A DNA stretch of 64,000 nucleotides from Terriglobia bacterium (GTDB lineage: Bacteria; Acidobacteriota; Terriglobia; Bryobacterales; Bryobacteraceae): contig RGPS01000005.1 of assembly GCA_010084195.1 (NCBI GenBank), positions 1 through 64,000 of the forward strand, written 5' to 3'. The notes beneath the pieces were generated by a model. That model worked only from the letters and a program-made list of their open reading frames with translations, did not search any database and was not told the DNA's origin. Numbering within the stretch: position 1 is the first letter of the stretch; each line of letters starts with the position of its first letter. This document shows, piece by piece, positions 17,418 to 26,355 of the stretch. The position numbers and the translations under genes were made by a program.

Positions 17418-17957
17418 GTGAAATCCCGCCCGAACCGTGCCTGCACTCTCCTCTTGCTCCTGCTGCTCACAACCGCCTGCCGCGGTCGGCACAGCCGTTC
17501 TGAGGTCCGGAACGAAGAGCCCGAGGGCACTCCCGGTATTGCTTCTGTTGTCAAAATGAGCAATTCGGCCGCCACCGTCCAGTTGCTGAAGGGGTTCCAC
17601 GCTCTTGAAGGGGGCGCATGGCGTTGGACCGCAGGAAAATTTCAGGTCCTGCTCAAGACGCCTCTTGGTGCCGCACAGCGCGGTGCCGTTCTCTCATTCG
17701 TATTCAGCGTTCCGGAAGTTGTGACCCAGAAGCTGAGTGTTATCACTCTTTCGGCCTCAATCGGCACTACCAAACTGAAGTCGGAGACGTATTCAAAGCC
17801 GGGGGCCTACACGTTTTCCGCAGATGTCGCCGCAGCCCTTCTCGCCGGCGAGGCCGTGACTTTGGATTTCGAATTCGACAAAAGTCTTGCCGCCGGGTCT
17901 GTGGACCAGCGCGAACTGGCGGTGGTGGCCACCTCGATCGGACTCGAAAGTAAGTGA
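17418..17957 (+). CDS. Putative lipoprotein of unknown function
   Basis: 179 aa from a GTG at 17418. The N-terminus is a lipoprotein signal: positive start (MKSRPNRAC), leucine-rich core and lipobox LTTAC near residues 17-21. The mature part looks like a beta-rich domain (AVLSFVFSVPEVVTQKLSVI, ITLSASIGTTKLKSETYSKP), possibly a jelly-roll. No family recognised. The stop overlaps the start of the GT-C-like protein at 17954 by 4 bp, and that protein's C-terminal ~120 residues have a similar beta-sandwich appearance, so the two may work together at the envelope. Confidence 0.65.
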   Translation: MKSRPNRACTLLLLLLLTTACRGRHSRSEVRNEEPEGTPGIASVVKMSNSAATVQLLKGFHALEGGAWRWTAGKFQVLLKTPLGAAQRGAVLSFVFSVPEVVTQKLSVITLSASIGTTKLKSETYSKPGAYTFSADVAAALLAGEAVTLDFEFDKSLAAGSVDQRELAVVATSIGLESK

Positions 17958-19879
17958 CCCCAGATCCTGCCCGTCTGGCGCAATCCCGATTCCTGCGCCC
18001 GCTTCTGGTGTTTGCTCCCGTCGTGTTCCTGTTATGGCTCTACCGGGAGGGGGTCGATATTTGGTTCATGCAGGACGATTTCGCCTGGCTCAGCCTCCTT
18101 CGCCAGGCACATAGCCCGGCAGATGTCTTTCGGATTCTGTTCGAGCCTGCCGCCCAGGGCACCATTCGCCCCTGGAGTGAGCGGGGCTTTTTTCTGCTTT
18201 TTCAGTACCTGTTCGGCGTGGACAATCTTCCGTTCCGGATAGCAGCTTTTGCCACTGCCGCCGCGGATATTCTGCTCATCGGCTGGATCGTCCGTCGTCT
18301 CACCGGTTCCCGGCTGGGCGGGGCGGTGGCCGGTGCCGCCTGGGCAGCCAACGCTTCCCTGGTTGTGGCTATGACGTGGAGTTCCGCCTGGAATGAAGTC
18401 CTCTGCCCCTTTTTCCTTCTCTCCTCGCTGGGTCTGTTCATCCGGTTTGCGGAATCGGGTCGGTCGGTCTTCTGGTGGCTCCAGGCTGCCGTCTTCGTGC
18501 TGGGTTTTGGCGTTCTGGAGATCAACGTCGTCTATCCGGCCATCGCCATTTCCTGGGTTCTGTTCGTGGTCTCGGGGGAGAACCGCAAACTTCTTTACTC
18601 GCAGATCCCGCTCTGCGCCGTTTCCATCGTCTATTTCCTGATCCATCGCGCCGTGGCACCGTTCCAGGCTACCGGAGCCTATGTGTTGCATTTCGACGCA
18701 GAAATCTTCAGGACACTTGCTTTGTACGTCAAATGGTCCCTGTTGCCTGCAGACTGGGTGGCCTGGAAGCACTCGGTAAGCACCGGGCGGATCATCCTGG
18801 CTATAGAGTTGCTCGGGATCCTGACCCTGATCGTCTTCGAGGTTCGCCGCCGCCGCCGCACCGCACTTTTCTTCGCGGCCTGGTTTCTCGCCACGCTGGG
18901 GCCCCTGCTGCCTTTGTCAGGTCACCGCAGCGATTACTACCTCACCATCCCCGTCGTAGGTGTCGGGATGTTGGCTGGGTGGAGCGTCGGCACGGCGTGG
19001 AAGACCGCCGCGCGGCCCACCGACAGGCGCTGGCAGCTGGTCCCCATCATATTTGTGCTGGTCTATTTTGCCGGCATGATCCCTGTCGCCCGCACGGCCA
19101 CTGCGTGGTGGTGGGGCCGAGCCGAGGCTGTCCGAGTGCTGGTACTCGGAGTGGATGCCGCACATCGCGCGCACCCGGATTCGGTGATCGTACTGGAGGG
19201 TGTCACCACGGAGCTCTTTAACAACGCCATTGGCCATTCTCCGTTCTATCCGCTCGGCATTGAGGGCGTCTATCTGACGCCCGGTTCCGAAGCAAATATT
19301 CAGCCGGCTCCGGAGTTGGCGGACTTCCGCGATGTAGTTCTGGAGCCAGCGGTGCTGCTGAAAGCGTTAGCCACCGATCGCGCCGTGATATATTCGAGTG
19401 CTGGCGATCATCTCCGCAATATCACGGAGGTCTACAAGCGATCTGCTCCGGATCGGCTTGGCGAGTATTTGCCGAATCGCGTCGACATCGGCAATTCGTT
19501 GTACTCCTGGCTGGTTGGCCCTGAATGGCTCCCACTGGAGACTGGCTTCCGCTGGATGCCGGCGCGCGCGACGGTCCGCCTGCGTGGACCGGACTCTGTT
19601 GGGAATAAGTTAAGTCTCAGCGGGTATTGTCCACTGGAGCAGTTGAAGCGTGCTCCTCGCAACATTACTGTTCTCGCGGACGGTATCGTACTGGGGCAGT
19701 CGCAGATTCTAGATCCGGAGAGCACTTTTCATCGTCTATTCTCTTTACCGGATTCTTTGGTTGGGAAGAACTCAGTGGAAGTAGAAATCCGGGTGGACCC
19801 GGTGGAACGTATCGGGAACAGGGATCTCGGTCTCATTGTTTCAAGAATCGAGATTGCAAAAATCCAGATTCTTCCCTGA
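17954..19879 (+). CDS. Large polytopic membrane protein, GT-C glycosyltransferase-like
   Basis: 641 aa from a GTG that overlaps the upstream stop by 4 bp. About ten to eleven transmembrane segments span residues ~12-390 (LLVFAPVVFLLWLY, ILLIGWIVRRL, LLSSLGLFIRF, VFVLGFGVLEINVVYPAIAI and others). The first extracytoplasmic loop contains WFMQDDFAWLSLL, with a DD pair where GT-C enzymes have the catalytic acid. The C-terminal ~230 residues are soluble and beta-rich and presumably periplasmic. It is probably co-transcribed with the lipoprotein at 17418. Donor and acceptor are unknown; assignment rests on topology and the DD loop only. Confidence 0.65.
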   Translation: MTPDPARLAQSRFLRPLLVFAPVVFLLWLYREGVDIWFMQDDFAWLSLLRQAHSPADVFRILFEPAAQGTIRPWSERGFFLLFQYLFGVDNLPFRIAAFATAAADILLIGWIVRRLTGSRLGGAVAGAAWAANASLVVAMTWSSAWNEVLCPFFLLSSLGLFIRFAESGRSVFWWLQAAVFVLGFGVLEINVVYPAIAISWVLFVVSGENRKLLYSQIPLCAVSIVYFLIHRAVAPFQATGAYVLHFDAEIFRTLALYVKWSLLPADWVAWKHSVSTGRIILAIELLGILTLIVFEVRRRRRTALFFAAWFLATLGPLLPLSGHRSDYYLTIPVVGVGMLAGWSVGTAWKTAARPTDRRWQLVPIIFVLVYFAGMIPVARTATAWWWGRAEAVRVLVLGVDAAHRAHPDSVIVLEGVTTELFNNAIGHSPFYPLGIEGVYLTPGSEANIQPAPELADFRDVVLEPAVLLKALATDRAVIYSSAGDHLRNITEVYKRSAPDRLGEYLPNRVDIGNSLYSWLVGPEWLPLETGFRWMPARATVRLRGPDSVGNKLSLSGYCPLEQLKRAPRNITVLADGIVLGQSQILDPESTFHRLFSLPDSLVGKNSVEVEIRVDPVERIGNRDLGLIVSRIEIAKIQILP

Positions 19880-20293
19880 GTTCGGGTAACGGTCGTAAAA
19901 AATCAGCGAACTATAGACCTGGACGGGATTTTGAGATAGGCTGGGCAAACCTGAAAGCCAAGCCGTTTGAGTTTGGCAGTTAAATTGCTTGCAGTTGTGA
20001 GCAATGGCGGGGTGCTGAAGCGCTTAGCCAGTCGGATTTACAAAGGTTAAGCTTTTGGTACTAAGATTTTTTGAAACTTTGGACTCACATGATCGTCTTA
20101 TCTTCTAACGAAACAAAAAGACGCTCAGTGACACAAAGCGCAGGGAAACAGTATTTTGACAATAGCCGCCCACAACTCGAATCAGTAAAAAGAGTTGGGC
20201 AGGCAGCAACAGCCGCTGGAGAGTCTGGCGGTAAGGCCCTGACAGGATTGCTTGGGGCAGGCGAAAGCCGAAGGAAAGACAGGTAACACTAAA
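19880..20293. other. Intergenic region before the DksA-type gene
   Basis: No coding sequence is supported here. The 414-bp stretch is more AT-rich than the flanks. A TTGACA at 20156-20161 could be a -35 box but the matching -10 (GAATCA or AATCAG) is weak. It probably holds the promoter and leader of the gene at 20294. Confidence 0.35.
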
Positions 20294-20671
20294 ATGACTA
20301 AGGTTGAATTGGAGAAGGCAAAAAACGTATTGGAGGTCAAGATGGCGGAACTGTCGGGTTCTCTCCGGAACCGCGACGAAATCGTCATCGAGAAAGCGCC
20401 GGACGCACTCGACGAAGTGCAGTTGGCAGGGGAACGTGAACTCGCGATCCGCAATTTGGACCGTGACTCGAACATGCTTCGGCAGATTCGCCGGGCACTG
20501 AACCGCATCGCGGACGGCTCCTACGGGATCTGCCTGCACTGTGAAGATGAGATTTCTCCCAAGCGCGTCGTCGCTGTACCGTGGGCTGCTTACTGTATTA
20601 AGTGCCAGGAGCAGCTCGACCGTCATGAGATCCACGTGGATGAATCCGCAGAGCTCTTCGCCGCCGCTTAA
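20294..20671 (+). CDS. DksA/TraR-family C4 zinc-finger protein
   Basis: 125 aa from the ATG at 20294, preceded by an AGG-type ribosome site at 20281-20284; an upstream in-frame start at 20252 is less likely. Residues ~2-80 form a long helical hairpin (coiled coil) and the C-terminal part has CLHCEDEISPKRVVAVPW followed by CIKC, the four-cysteine zinc finger of the DksA/TraR family. DksA-like proteins enter the RNA polymerase secondary channel and modulate initiation, often with ppGpp. The coiled-coil tip reads ...LRNRDEIVIEKAPDALDE, which retains acidic residues but not a clear DxxDxA motif, so it may be one of the CarD-independent paralogues rather than true DksA. A strong bidirectional terminator follows. 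Confidence 0.85.
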   Translation: MTKVELEKAKNVLEVKMAELSGSLRNRDEIVIEKAPDALDEVQLAGERELAIRNLDRDSNMLRQIRRALNRIADGSYGICLHCEDEISPKRVVAVPWAAYCIKCQEQLDRHEIHVDESAELFAAA

Positions 20672-20689
20672 CCTCCACTGAGAAGAAGC

Positions 20690-20729
20690 AAGGGCGGGCA
20701 GCTGACGACTTCGTCAGCTGCCCGCCCTT
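20690..20729. terminator. Strong bidirectional intrinsic terminator
   Basis: Two perfect 19-bp arms, 20690-20708 and 20711-20729, around a CT centre, beginning AAGGGCGGGCAGC and ending GCCCGCCCTT, with T-rich sequence after it and A-rich sequence before it. It sits between the convergent DksA-type gene and pgeF and can serve both. Confidence 0.85.
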
Positions 20730-20742
20730 TGTGTTTCTGCGG

Positions 20743-21369
20743 TCATGCCGTTCCGATGTACGAAATCATCCGGCCAGCCTGTTCCTTTTCGCGCCGAAAC
20801 GAGTAGAAATCGGAACAGCAGTATGTGCAGTTTTGGGACACCCAGACATTCTGCAGCCCCAGTTGCTCCAGCTGTAGTCGGTTTACCGTTTTCAAATCCA
20901 CTCGCGCCGGGGTGGCCGCCTGTTCCAAATCGGGTACCCATGTCCCAAAATGGCGCGCCACATCGGCTCCAACCTCATAGCAGCAGCCCCCGATTGACGG
21001 CCCGATGGCGGCGACGACGTCCTCTGGTAGGGTGCCGAACTTTTCCTGCATCCGCAAAACTGCTTCACCGGCAATTCCCGCCGCCGTCCCCCGCCACCCC
21101 GCGTGTACAGCTGAAACCACCCGGCGAACCCGATCCACCAATAAGATCGGCACGCAATCGGCCGTACGGACGCCCACCAGCATCCCGGGCTGGCCTGTAA
21201 CCAGACCATCTCCGTCAGCGATTCGGTCTCCCCCGGTACCGGCCAGTTCCAAAACTATACAGGAGTGAATCTGGTGCGCTGTCGTGATCTGCTCGGGATA
21301 GACCGAGTGGCGATCACCAAAGCCGTGGCGGAGCCAACTGAGTTCCGAGAGATTGGGGGCTGTGATCAT
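20743..21369 (-). CDS. pgeF: Laccase-domain purine nucleoside phosphorylase / peptidoglycan editing factor PgeF (YfiH)
   Basis: 208 aa, slightly short for the family (about 240) because the N-terminus is compact. The zinc-site residues are present: His in TTAHQIHS, Cys in GVRTADCVPILLVD and His in AVHAGWRGTAAGI. The GPSIGGCCYEVG block is also typical. YfiH/PgeF proteins are cytoplasmic zinc enzymes with adenosine deaminase and purine nucleoside phosphorylase activity and remove misincorporated L-Ser from peptidoglycan precursors. It is a single gene, convergent with the DksA-type gene and divergent from the glycosyltransferase at 21393 with only 23 bp between starts. Confidence 0.9.
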   Translation of the reverse strand: MITAPNLSELSWLRHGFGDRHSVYPEQITTAHQIHSCIVLELAGTGGDRIADGDGLVTGQPGMLVGVRTADCVPILLVDRVRRVVSAVHAGWRGTAAGIAGEAVLRMQEKFGTLPEDVVAAIGPSIGGCCYEVGADVARHFGTWVPDLEQAATPARVDLKTVNRLQLEQLGLQNVWVSQNCTYCCSDFYSFRREKEQAGRMISYIGTA

Positions 21370-21392
21370 GAAGTAAACTTCGATCTTAAGAC

Positions 21393-23012
21393 ATGCTCCA
21401 GAGGCTCAAACAATTCGCGGCTCCGATCCTGCCATGCCTGGTGTTTTTTCTAACCGGAATAGCGTTGCTTCCTTACCCGGGACCCCAAAACGACGAGTTA
21501 TTCTTTTCAGGCCCCCTCTACGCCCCGGATTCTTCATTTTTTCGCCTGGAGGTCTTCGGCTGGAAGATTCCGTTCATGGTGATGAGCTATTCCGGGGCTC
21601 TCAAGACCTGGCTTTACGCCGGAATCTTCCGTTTTCTGGCTGCTGACCAGTGGTCGCTGCGGCTTCCGGTCCTGCTGATGGGGCTCGGGACGATCTGGCT
21701 GACGTGGTGTCTCGTCAGGCGTCTGGCAGGAACCCGCGCTGCTGCGGTCACCGTCGCGCTTCTCGCCACAGACACCATGTTCCTGATGACCAACCTGTTT
21801 GACTGGGGGACGGTAGCCATCCAGCACCTCCTGCTGATGGCTGGCCTGCTGGCTGCACACCTGTGGTTGTCATCGCGCACCACCAAACACCTGGTGATTG
21901 CCGCTGCCTGCTGGGGTCTGGGGTTGTGGGACAAAGCCTTGCTGGTCTGGCCGCTGGTCGGCCTGGGCTTGGCTTCGTTTTTTCTCTATCCCCGGCTGGT
22001 AGCCCAGGCCCTCCGCCCCAGGGTGCTAGGGCTGGGTTTGGCTTCGTTTTTACTGGCTGCCGCCCCGCTCGTCTGGTACAACGTGGCCCGCCCCGGCGAA
22101 ACCGTCACGCAAAACACCCACCTCGAATTTTCAGAGCTGAAGGGAAAAATCGAGGTTCTGCGCCAGACCGTCAATGCAACCAGTCTCTACAACTACATGA
22201 TTTTTCAGGACCAGACGGCGTCGCCCCGCCCCCCGCGCACCAGCCTGGAGCGCCTCAGCGTCCGCCTTGCCAGTCTGGCCGGCGACCATTACTCCAACTG
22301 GATGCTGCCCGCGTGGCTCGTTGGCTTCGCTTTTTCACTGGCCCTGTGGCGCTCCAGCCACTTTCGGCTTCTCCTGTTTCTGTTGTTAGCTACCCTGGTC
22401 TGTTGGGTCCAGATGGCGCTGACGAAAGGCGCAGGTGGTGCTACCCACCACACAATTCTTCTCTGGCCGCTCCCGCCCATGATCCTCGGCATCGCTTTTT
22501 CTGAAGTTGCCGCGCGCATCCCCCGCTTCGGCGCTCCAGTCCTGTGGACCGCAGTCGGTGTGCTTTGCGCCCAGAATCTGCTCACCACCAACCAATACCT
22601 GGCCCGCTTCATCGTCAATGGCCCCGGTGCCGGATGGACGGACGCCGTCTATCGTCTGGCCGAAACAACCGATCACAAGACTGCCAGCTGGTATGGTTTG
22701 GTGGACTGGGGCTACCTGAACGCCCTCCGTCTCCTCCATGAAGGTGACCTGCCGATGTTCGTAACCACGGTACCGGCCGAGGGCCAGAGCCTGAACTCGG
22801 CTGAAAAGACGGAACTGACACGCCAGATCAGCAACCCCGACTTCCTGTTCATCCGGCACACCGCCGACAAAGAGATGTTCCGCGGCATCAACGAGCGTCT
22901 CCGCAAAGCCGCCGCCGACCTCGGCTATACAGAAGCCCTGGAAGGCACCGTCCCCGACCGCAACGGGCGGCCCGTCTTCGAACTCTTCCGCTTCCGGAAA
23001 GAAGGTACATAA
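21393..23012 (+). CDS. ArnT/PMT-like GT-C glycosyltransferase
   Basis: 539 aa with about eleven transmembrane helices in residues ~8-420 and a ~115-residue soluble tail. The first periplasmic loop begins PGPQNDELFFSGPL, the D-E pair expected for the ArnT/PMT_2 superfamily catalytic base. Other features of the family are SLRLPVLLMGLGTIWLTW and the WDKALLVWPLVGLGL segment. Such enzymes move sugars from polyprenyl phosphate donors to lipid A, proteins or other envelope acceptors. It is followed after 3 bp by sixA, though a functional link is not evident. Acceptor unknown. Confidence 0.75.
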   Translation: MLQRLKQFAAPILPCLVFFLTGIALLPYPGPQNDELFFSGPLYAPDSSFFRLEVFGWKIPFMVMSYSGALKTWLYAGIFRFLAADQWSLRLPVLLMGLGTIWLTWCLVRRLAGTRAAAVTVALLATDTMFLMTNLFDWGTVAIQHLLLMAGLLAAHLWLSSRTTKHLVIAAACWGLGLWDKALLVWPLVGLGLASFFLYPRLVAQALRPRVLGLGLASFLLAAAPLVWYNVARPGETVTQNTHLEFSELKGKIEVLRQTVNATSLYNYMIFQDQTASPRPPRTSLERLSVRLASLAGDHYSNWMLPAWLVGFAFSLALWRSSHFRLLLFLLLATLVCWVQMALTKGAGGATHHTILLWPLPPMILGIAFSEVAARIPRFGAPVLWTAVGVLCAQNLLTTNQYLARFIVNGPGAGWTDAVYRLAETTDHKTASWYGLVDWGYLNALRLLHEGDLPMFVTTVPAEGQSLNSAEKTELTRQISNPDFLFIRHTADKEMFRGINERLRKAAADLGYTEALEGTVPDRNGRPVFELFRFRKEGT

Positions 23013-23015
23013 CGC

Positions 23016-23498
23016 ATGGAACTCTACCTGATGCGCCACGGCATTGCCGAAGATGGCGAACCCGGCATGGCCGATTCCGAACGCCGCCTCACCCCGGAGG
23101 GAAAAACCCGGGCTGCGGCCACCCTGAAACTGGCCCGGCGAGCCGGGGTTCGCCCCGACCTGATCCTCTCCAGCCCCTATATCCGGGCTATGCAGACGGC
23201 CCGAATCGCCAAAGAAGAACTGTCGGTGGCCGAAGAAATCCTGGAACTCCCGACCCTGGTGCCGCACGGTGTCCCGGAAAATACGTGGAATGAGCTGCGC
23301 GATTATGCAAATCATGCCTCGCTCCTGCTGACCGGGCACGAGCCCCAAATCAGCCATCTGATCGCGTATTTGCTGAACTCTCCGGGGCTTATGGTCGAGG
23401 TGAAGAAGGCCTCCATCGTCCGAATTGAACTGGTTTCCACCGGGCCCGCGCCAAGAGGTGTGTTGCGCTGGATGATAGTACCTGCCATGGTTGATTAG
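23016..23498 (+). CDS. sixA: Phosphohistidine phosphatase SixA
   Basis: 160 aa, the usual length for SixA. The histidine phosphatase signature LMRHGIAED occurs at residues 5-13 with the nucleophilic His8; the second Arg/His sites are in SSPYIRAMQTA and LLTGHEPQ. SixA removes phosphate from histidine residues of phosphotransfer domains in the cytoplasm. The gene is tightly linked to its neighbours: 3 bp after the glycosyltransferase and just before the small conserved protein at 23512. Confidence 0.9.
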   Translation: MELYLMRHGIAEDGEPGMADSERRLTPEGKTRAAATLKLARRAGVRPDLILSSPYIRAMQTARIAKEELSVAEEILELPTLVPHGVPENTWNELRDYANHASLLLTGHEPQISHLIAYLLNSPGLMVEVKKASIVRIELVSTGPAPRGVLRWMIVPAMVD

Positions 23499-23511
23499 AG
23501 GATTCAACATA

Positions 23512-23766
23512 TTGGCACGCGGCTGGGAAAGTAAATCGGTTGAAATGCAGATGGAAGAACGCCAGGCACCGCCCGTGCCACGTGGCAATCATCTGCCTGG
23601 CGCGGCAGAGGCCCGGCAGCGGGAACTTCTGGAAAATACCCGGCGTCGGCTGCTGTTTGAACTGGATGCGGCTAAGCATCCGGCTCATCGCGCCCAGAAG
23701 CAAAAAGCCATTGATCACCTGGATGAACAATTGGCCCAACTCCTTCGGCAACAGGCTCCGGGTTAG
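23512..23766 (+). CDS. Small conserved hypothetical protein (MARGWESK type)
   Basis: 84 aa from the TTG at 23512, with GAGG about 12 bp upstream; this start gives the N-terminus MARGWESKSVEMQMEE, which I recall as characteristic of a small Acidobacteria protein family, so it is preferred over the longer frame from 23491. The rest is highly charged and helical (RQRELLENTRRRLLFELDAA, KQKAIDHLDEQLAQLLRQQ), likely a coiled coil. No catalytic motif. It lies between sixA and an MFS gene in a compact cluster. Function unknown. Confidence 0.6.
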   Translation: MARGWESKSVEMQMEERQAPPVPRGNHLPGAAEARQRELLENTRRRLLFELDAAKHPAHRAQKQKAIDHLDEQLAQLLRQQAPG

Positions 23767-23774
23767 CATAAAGA

Positions 23775-24959
23775 TTGTCCGGTTCCCCTCTTTTACCAAT
23801 ATTTTTGATAGTGCTGGTGGATGTGCTCGGTTTGAGCATCATCATCCCGCTGCTGCCGTTCTACGCTGAGCATTTCGGGGCTTCCGCAACGGTAGTGGGC
23901 ACTCTGGTTTCGTCCTTTGCCTTCTGCCAGCTCATTGCCGGCCCGATTCTGGGCAAACTGTCTGACCGAATGGGTCGCAAACCTCTGCTGATCGTCAGCC
24001 AGATCGGGACCTGTATTGGTTTTCTGATCCTGGCGGGGGCGCAATCGCTGTGGATGGTCTTCCTGTCACGGATTATTGACGGCGCTACGGCGGGCAACCT
24101 TTCACTAGCGCAGGCTTATATTGCAGATGTTACAAAGCCCGAGGAGCGCACCAAATCGTTCGCCGTCATCGGGATAGCCTTCGGCATCGGTTTCCTGATT
24201 GGACCCGCGCTGTCCGGCTGGCTGTCGCACTACAGCTATACGTACCCGATCCTGGTGGCCGCCGCCTTATCCGCCGGGAGCGTCATCTGCACCGCGACTC
24301 TGCTGCCGTCAGTGGAACCCCACACACTGAACCAGTCCGGCCCTGGCGGCAAACGTCTGGGTGTCCTGGACTGGAGGACCTACGGCCAGTATTTTACGCG
24401 CCCCGAACTCGGGCCTCTGCTGCTGCAGTTCTTCTTCTTCGCCTTTTCGTTCTCGATGTTCGTAAACGGTTTCGCCCTCTTTTCGGAGCGGCGGTTTACG
24501 TGGCATGGGAAACCTTTTGACGCGATGCAGGTGGGCTTCATCCTCGCGTGGGTAGGGTTTCTCAGCATTATTCTGCAGGGCGGCCTGATCGGGAAGCTGG
24601 TGAAGCGCTTTGGGGAACTGTCACTGGTTCGGAGTGGCTTTCTGGTCACGGCGGTGACCTCATTTTGGCTGGCGAGGGTGGATTCCATCGGGGAGCTGCT
24701 GGCCAACACCGGAGTCTCGTCCTACGGGTCGGGTGTGGTCCGCCCGGCGGTCACAGCACTGATTACGCAAAAAGCCTCGAAGCAGGAACAGGGCGTGGTG
24801 CTGGGCCTGACCCAGTCCCTGACTTCCGTTTCAGCCATCATTGCGCCAGTAGTTGCCGGCGCCCTGATTGATCGGGGCTGGCTGGCCGCATGGGCCATAG
24901 GCGTTGGGCTGGTGGCCCTGTGCGGCATGATCGCGGCGTATCGCTACAAACCGGCGTAA
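23775..24959 (+). CDS. MFS transporter, TetA/DHA1-like drug efflux family
   Basis: 394 aa from a TTG at 23775, 8 bp after the preceding gene. Twelve transmembrane helices. The loop 2-3 motif GKLSDRMGRKPLL near residue 60 is the MFS motif A (GxxxDxxGRR), and motif C-like glycine-rich sequence FGIGFLIGPALSGWLSHYSY occurs in helix 5, which marks antiporters of the DHA1/TetA group. The start LPIFLIVLVDVLGLSIIIPL is also TetA-like. Predicted inner-membrane proton antiporter for drugs or metabolites; true substrate unknown. Confidence 0.85.
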   Translation: MSGSPLLPIFLIVLVDVLGLSIIIPLLPFYAEHFGASATVVGTLVSSFAFCQLIAGPILGKLSDRMGRKPLLIVSQIGTCIGFLILAGAQSLWMVFLSRIIDGATAGNLSLAQAYIADVTKPEERTKSFAVIGIAFGIGFLIGPALSGWLSHYSYTYPILVAAALSAGSVICTATLLPSVEPHTLNQSGPGGKRLGVLDWRTYGQYFTRPELGPLLLQFFFFAFSFSMFVNGFALFSERRFTWHGKPFDAMQVGFILAWVGFLSIILQGGLIGKLVKRFGELSLVRSGFLVTAVTSFWLARVDSIGELLANTGVSSYGSGVVRPAVTALITQKASKQEQGVVLGLTQSLTSVSAIIAPVVAGALIDRGWLAAWAIGVGLVALCGMIAAYRYKPA

Positions 24960-25217
24960 TGCCGTCCCATGGGTGGCCCGCCTGGCTTCGCTGCCCGGAA
25001 AAGAAGCAACGCACGATCCCGCTGGCGACGTGGGCGGGGCATGATCTGCACCACGCGTACGGGACGAAGTTCCCGTGGACGGAAGCCGGCTACGTTCGTA
25101 CCCGGCTTCTGTTGAATTGAAGGGCATTCCGTTGCGGCAGACCGTTACGATTCGCGGGATGTTCCAGGTTGCTTTTGAATCCGCAGCCAGAACCGGGAGG
25201 TAAGAGGCAGAAACTGA
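24960..25217. other. Intergenic region with possible coding relic
   Basis: Between the MFS gene and the terminator there is no convincing gene. A short plus-strand frame (24959-25120) and another ending at 25202 (LRQTVTIRGMFQVAFESAAR) look protein-like but lack start sites, so this may be a decayed gene. Confidence 0.3.
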
Positions 25218-25255
25218 AAAGCCCGGCAGTCGGGAGTTTCCGACCGCCGGGCTTT
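25218..25255. terminator. Bidirectional intrinsic terminator
   Basis: AAAGCCCGGCAGTCGG at 25218-25233 pairs with CCGACCGCCGGGCTTT at 25240-25255 (one mismatch) with a six-base loop. It lies between the convergent MFS and SMP-30 genes and has A/T tails on both sides. Confidence 0.8.
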
Positions 25256-25271
25256 CACTGCAGACGGGTAA

Positions 25272-26324
25272 CTAACAGATATGCGCGCCGCGGGTTTCCA
25301 CGTAGACGGAGTAGAGCGACTGGCTGGCCGTCATGAACAGACGGTTTCTGTTGCGGCCTCCGAAGCACAGGTTGGCGCAGGTTTCGGGCAGCAGAATTTG
25401 GGCGATCAGGTCGCCGTTCGGGGCGAAGATGTGGACGCCGTCGTAGCCGGGTCCAACCCAGCCTAAACCGGCCCAGATATTGCCCTGTACGTCCGCCCGG
25501 ACGCCATCCGCGAAGCCTGTTCCTTTGCCTTTGATCGCCGTGTTGATGAAGACCTTGCTGTTCTTCACCTTCGTGCCGTCGATATCGTACTGCTGGATGA
25601 TGTTGGGCAGGCCGGGCTGGTGGCTGGAGCCGGTATCGCAAACGTAGAGTTTCTTGTAGTCGGGTGAGAAGCAGAGGCCGTTCGGTTTGTGGAGATCGTC
25701 AGCCAGTTTGGTGATCTGGCCGGTTTTGTCAACGCGGTAGATGGCTTCCTTGAGCTCCATTTTGGCGAGGTGGCCCTCGTACGCGACCAGGATGCCGTAG
25801 CCCGGGTCAGTGAACCAGATGCTGCCGTCAGGGTGGACGATAGCGTCGTTCGGCGCATTCAGGGGCTTGCCTTCGAACTTCTCGGCGATGACGGTGACCG
25901 CCCCGGAGGGTTCGTAGCGGACGAGGCGGCGCGTGTCATGTTCGCAGGAGAGCTGGCGACCTTCGTAATCGAAGGTATTGCCGTTGCTGTAGTTGGCATG
26001 CGGGCGGTACACGCTCACATGGCCATCTTCTTCATTGCGACGCATCTGGCGATTATTCGGGATGTCACTCCAAATCAGGCTTTGCGAGTTGCCATTCCAG
26101 GCGGGACCTTCGGCCCAGCGGCAGCCCACGTAGAGTCTCTCGATGACCGAATTCCCGACCTTGGCGGTGAAGCGTTTCGCGTCGTGGACGACGAAATCAG
26201 GGTCCGGGTACCCGATGGGGTCCTTGCCGGTCCAGTCGCGCTTTGTTTGCGCGGCGAGCGTGGTTACGGCGGCAGCTCCGAGAGCTGTAGTGAAGAGTGA
26301 GCGGCGTGTCAGATTCGTGGACAT
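25272..26324 (-). CDS. SMP-30/gluconolactonase-family protein, Tat-exported
   Basis: 350 aa from the ATG at 26324. The N-terminus is a Tat-like leader: TRRSLFTTALGAAAVTTLAA. The six-bladed propeller of the SMP-30/gluconolaconase/LRE family is clear: AEGPAWNGNSQSLIWSDI (metal-binding Glu), PLNAPNDAIVHPDGSIWFTD (Asn) and FADGVRADVQGNIWAG (Asp). These proteins are calcium- or zinc-dependent lactonases that hydrolyse aldonolactones. A periplasmic location is implied by the leader. The start is 31 bp from the divergent CapA gene. The precise lactone is unknown. Confidence 0.85.
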   Translation of the reverse strand: MSTNLTRRSLFTTALGAAAVTTLAAQTKRDWTGKDPIGYPDPDFVVHDAKRFTAKVGNSVIERLYVGCRWAEGPAWNGNSQSLIWSDIPNNRQMRRNEEDGHVSVYRPHANYSNGNTFDYEGRQLSCEHDTRRLVRYEPSGAVTVIAEKFEGKPLNAPNDAIVHPDGSIWFTDPGYGILVAYEGHLAKMELKEAIYRVDKTGQITKLADDLHKPNGLCFSPDYKKLYVCDTGSSHQPGLPNIIQQYDIDGTKVKNSKVFINTAIKGKGTGFADGVRADVQGNIWAGLGWVGPGYDGVHIFAPNGDLIAQILLPETCANLCFGGRNRNRLFMTASQSLYSVYVETRGAHIC

Positions 26325-26355
26325 CAAGTGAAGTATATCGCTGCCGTAGCGGACA

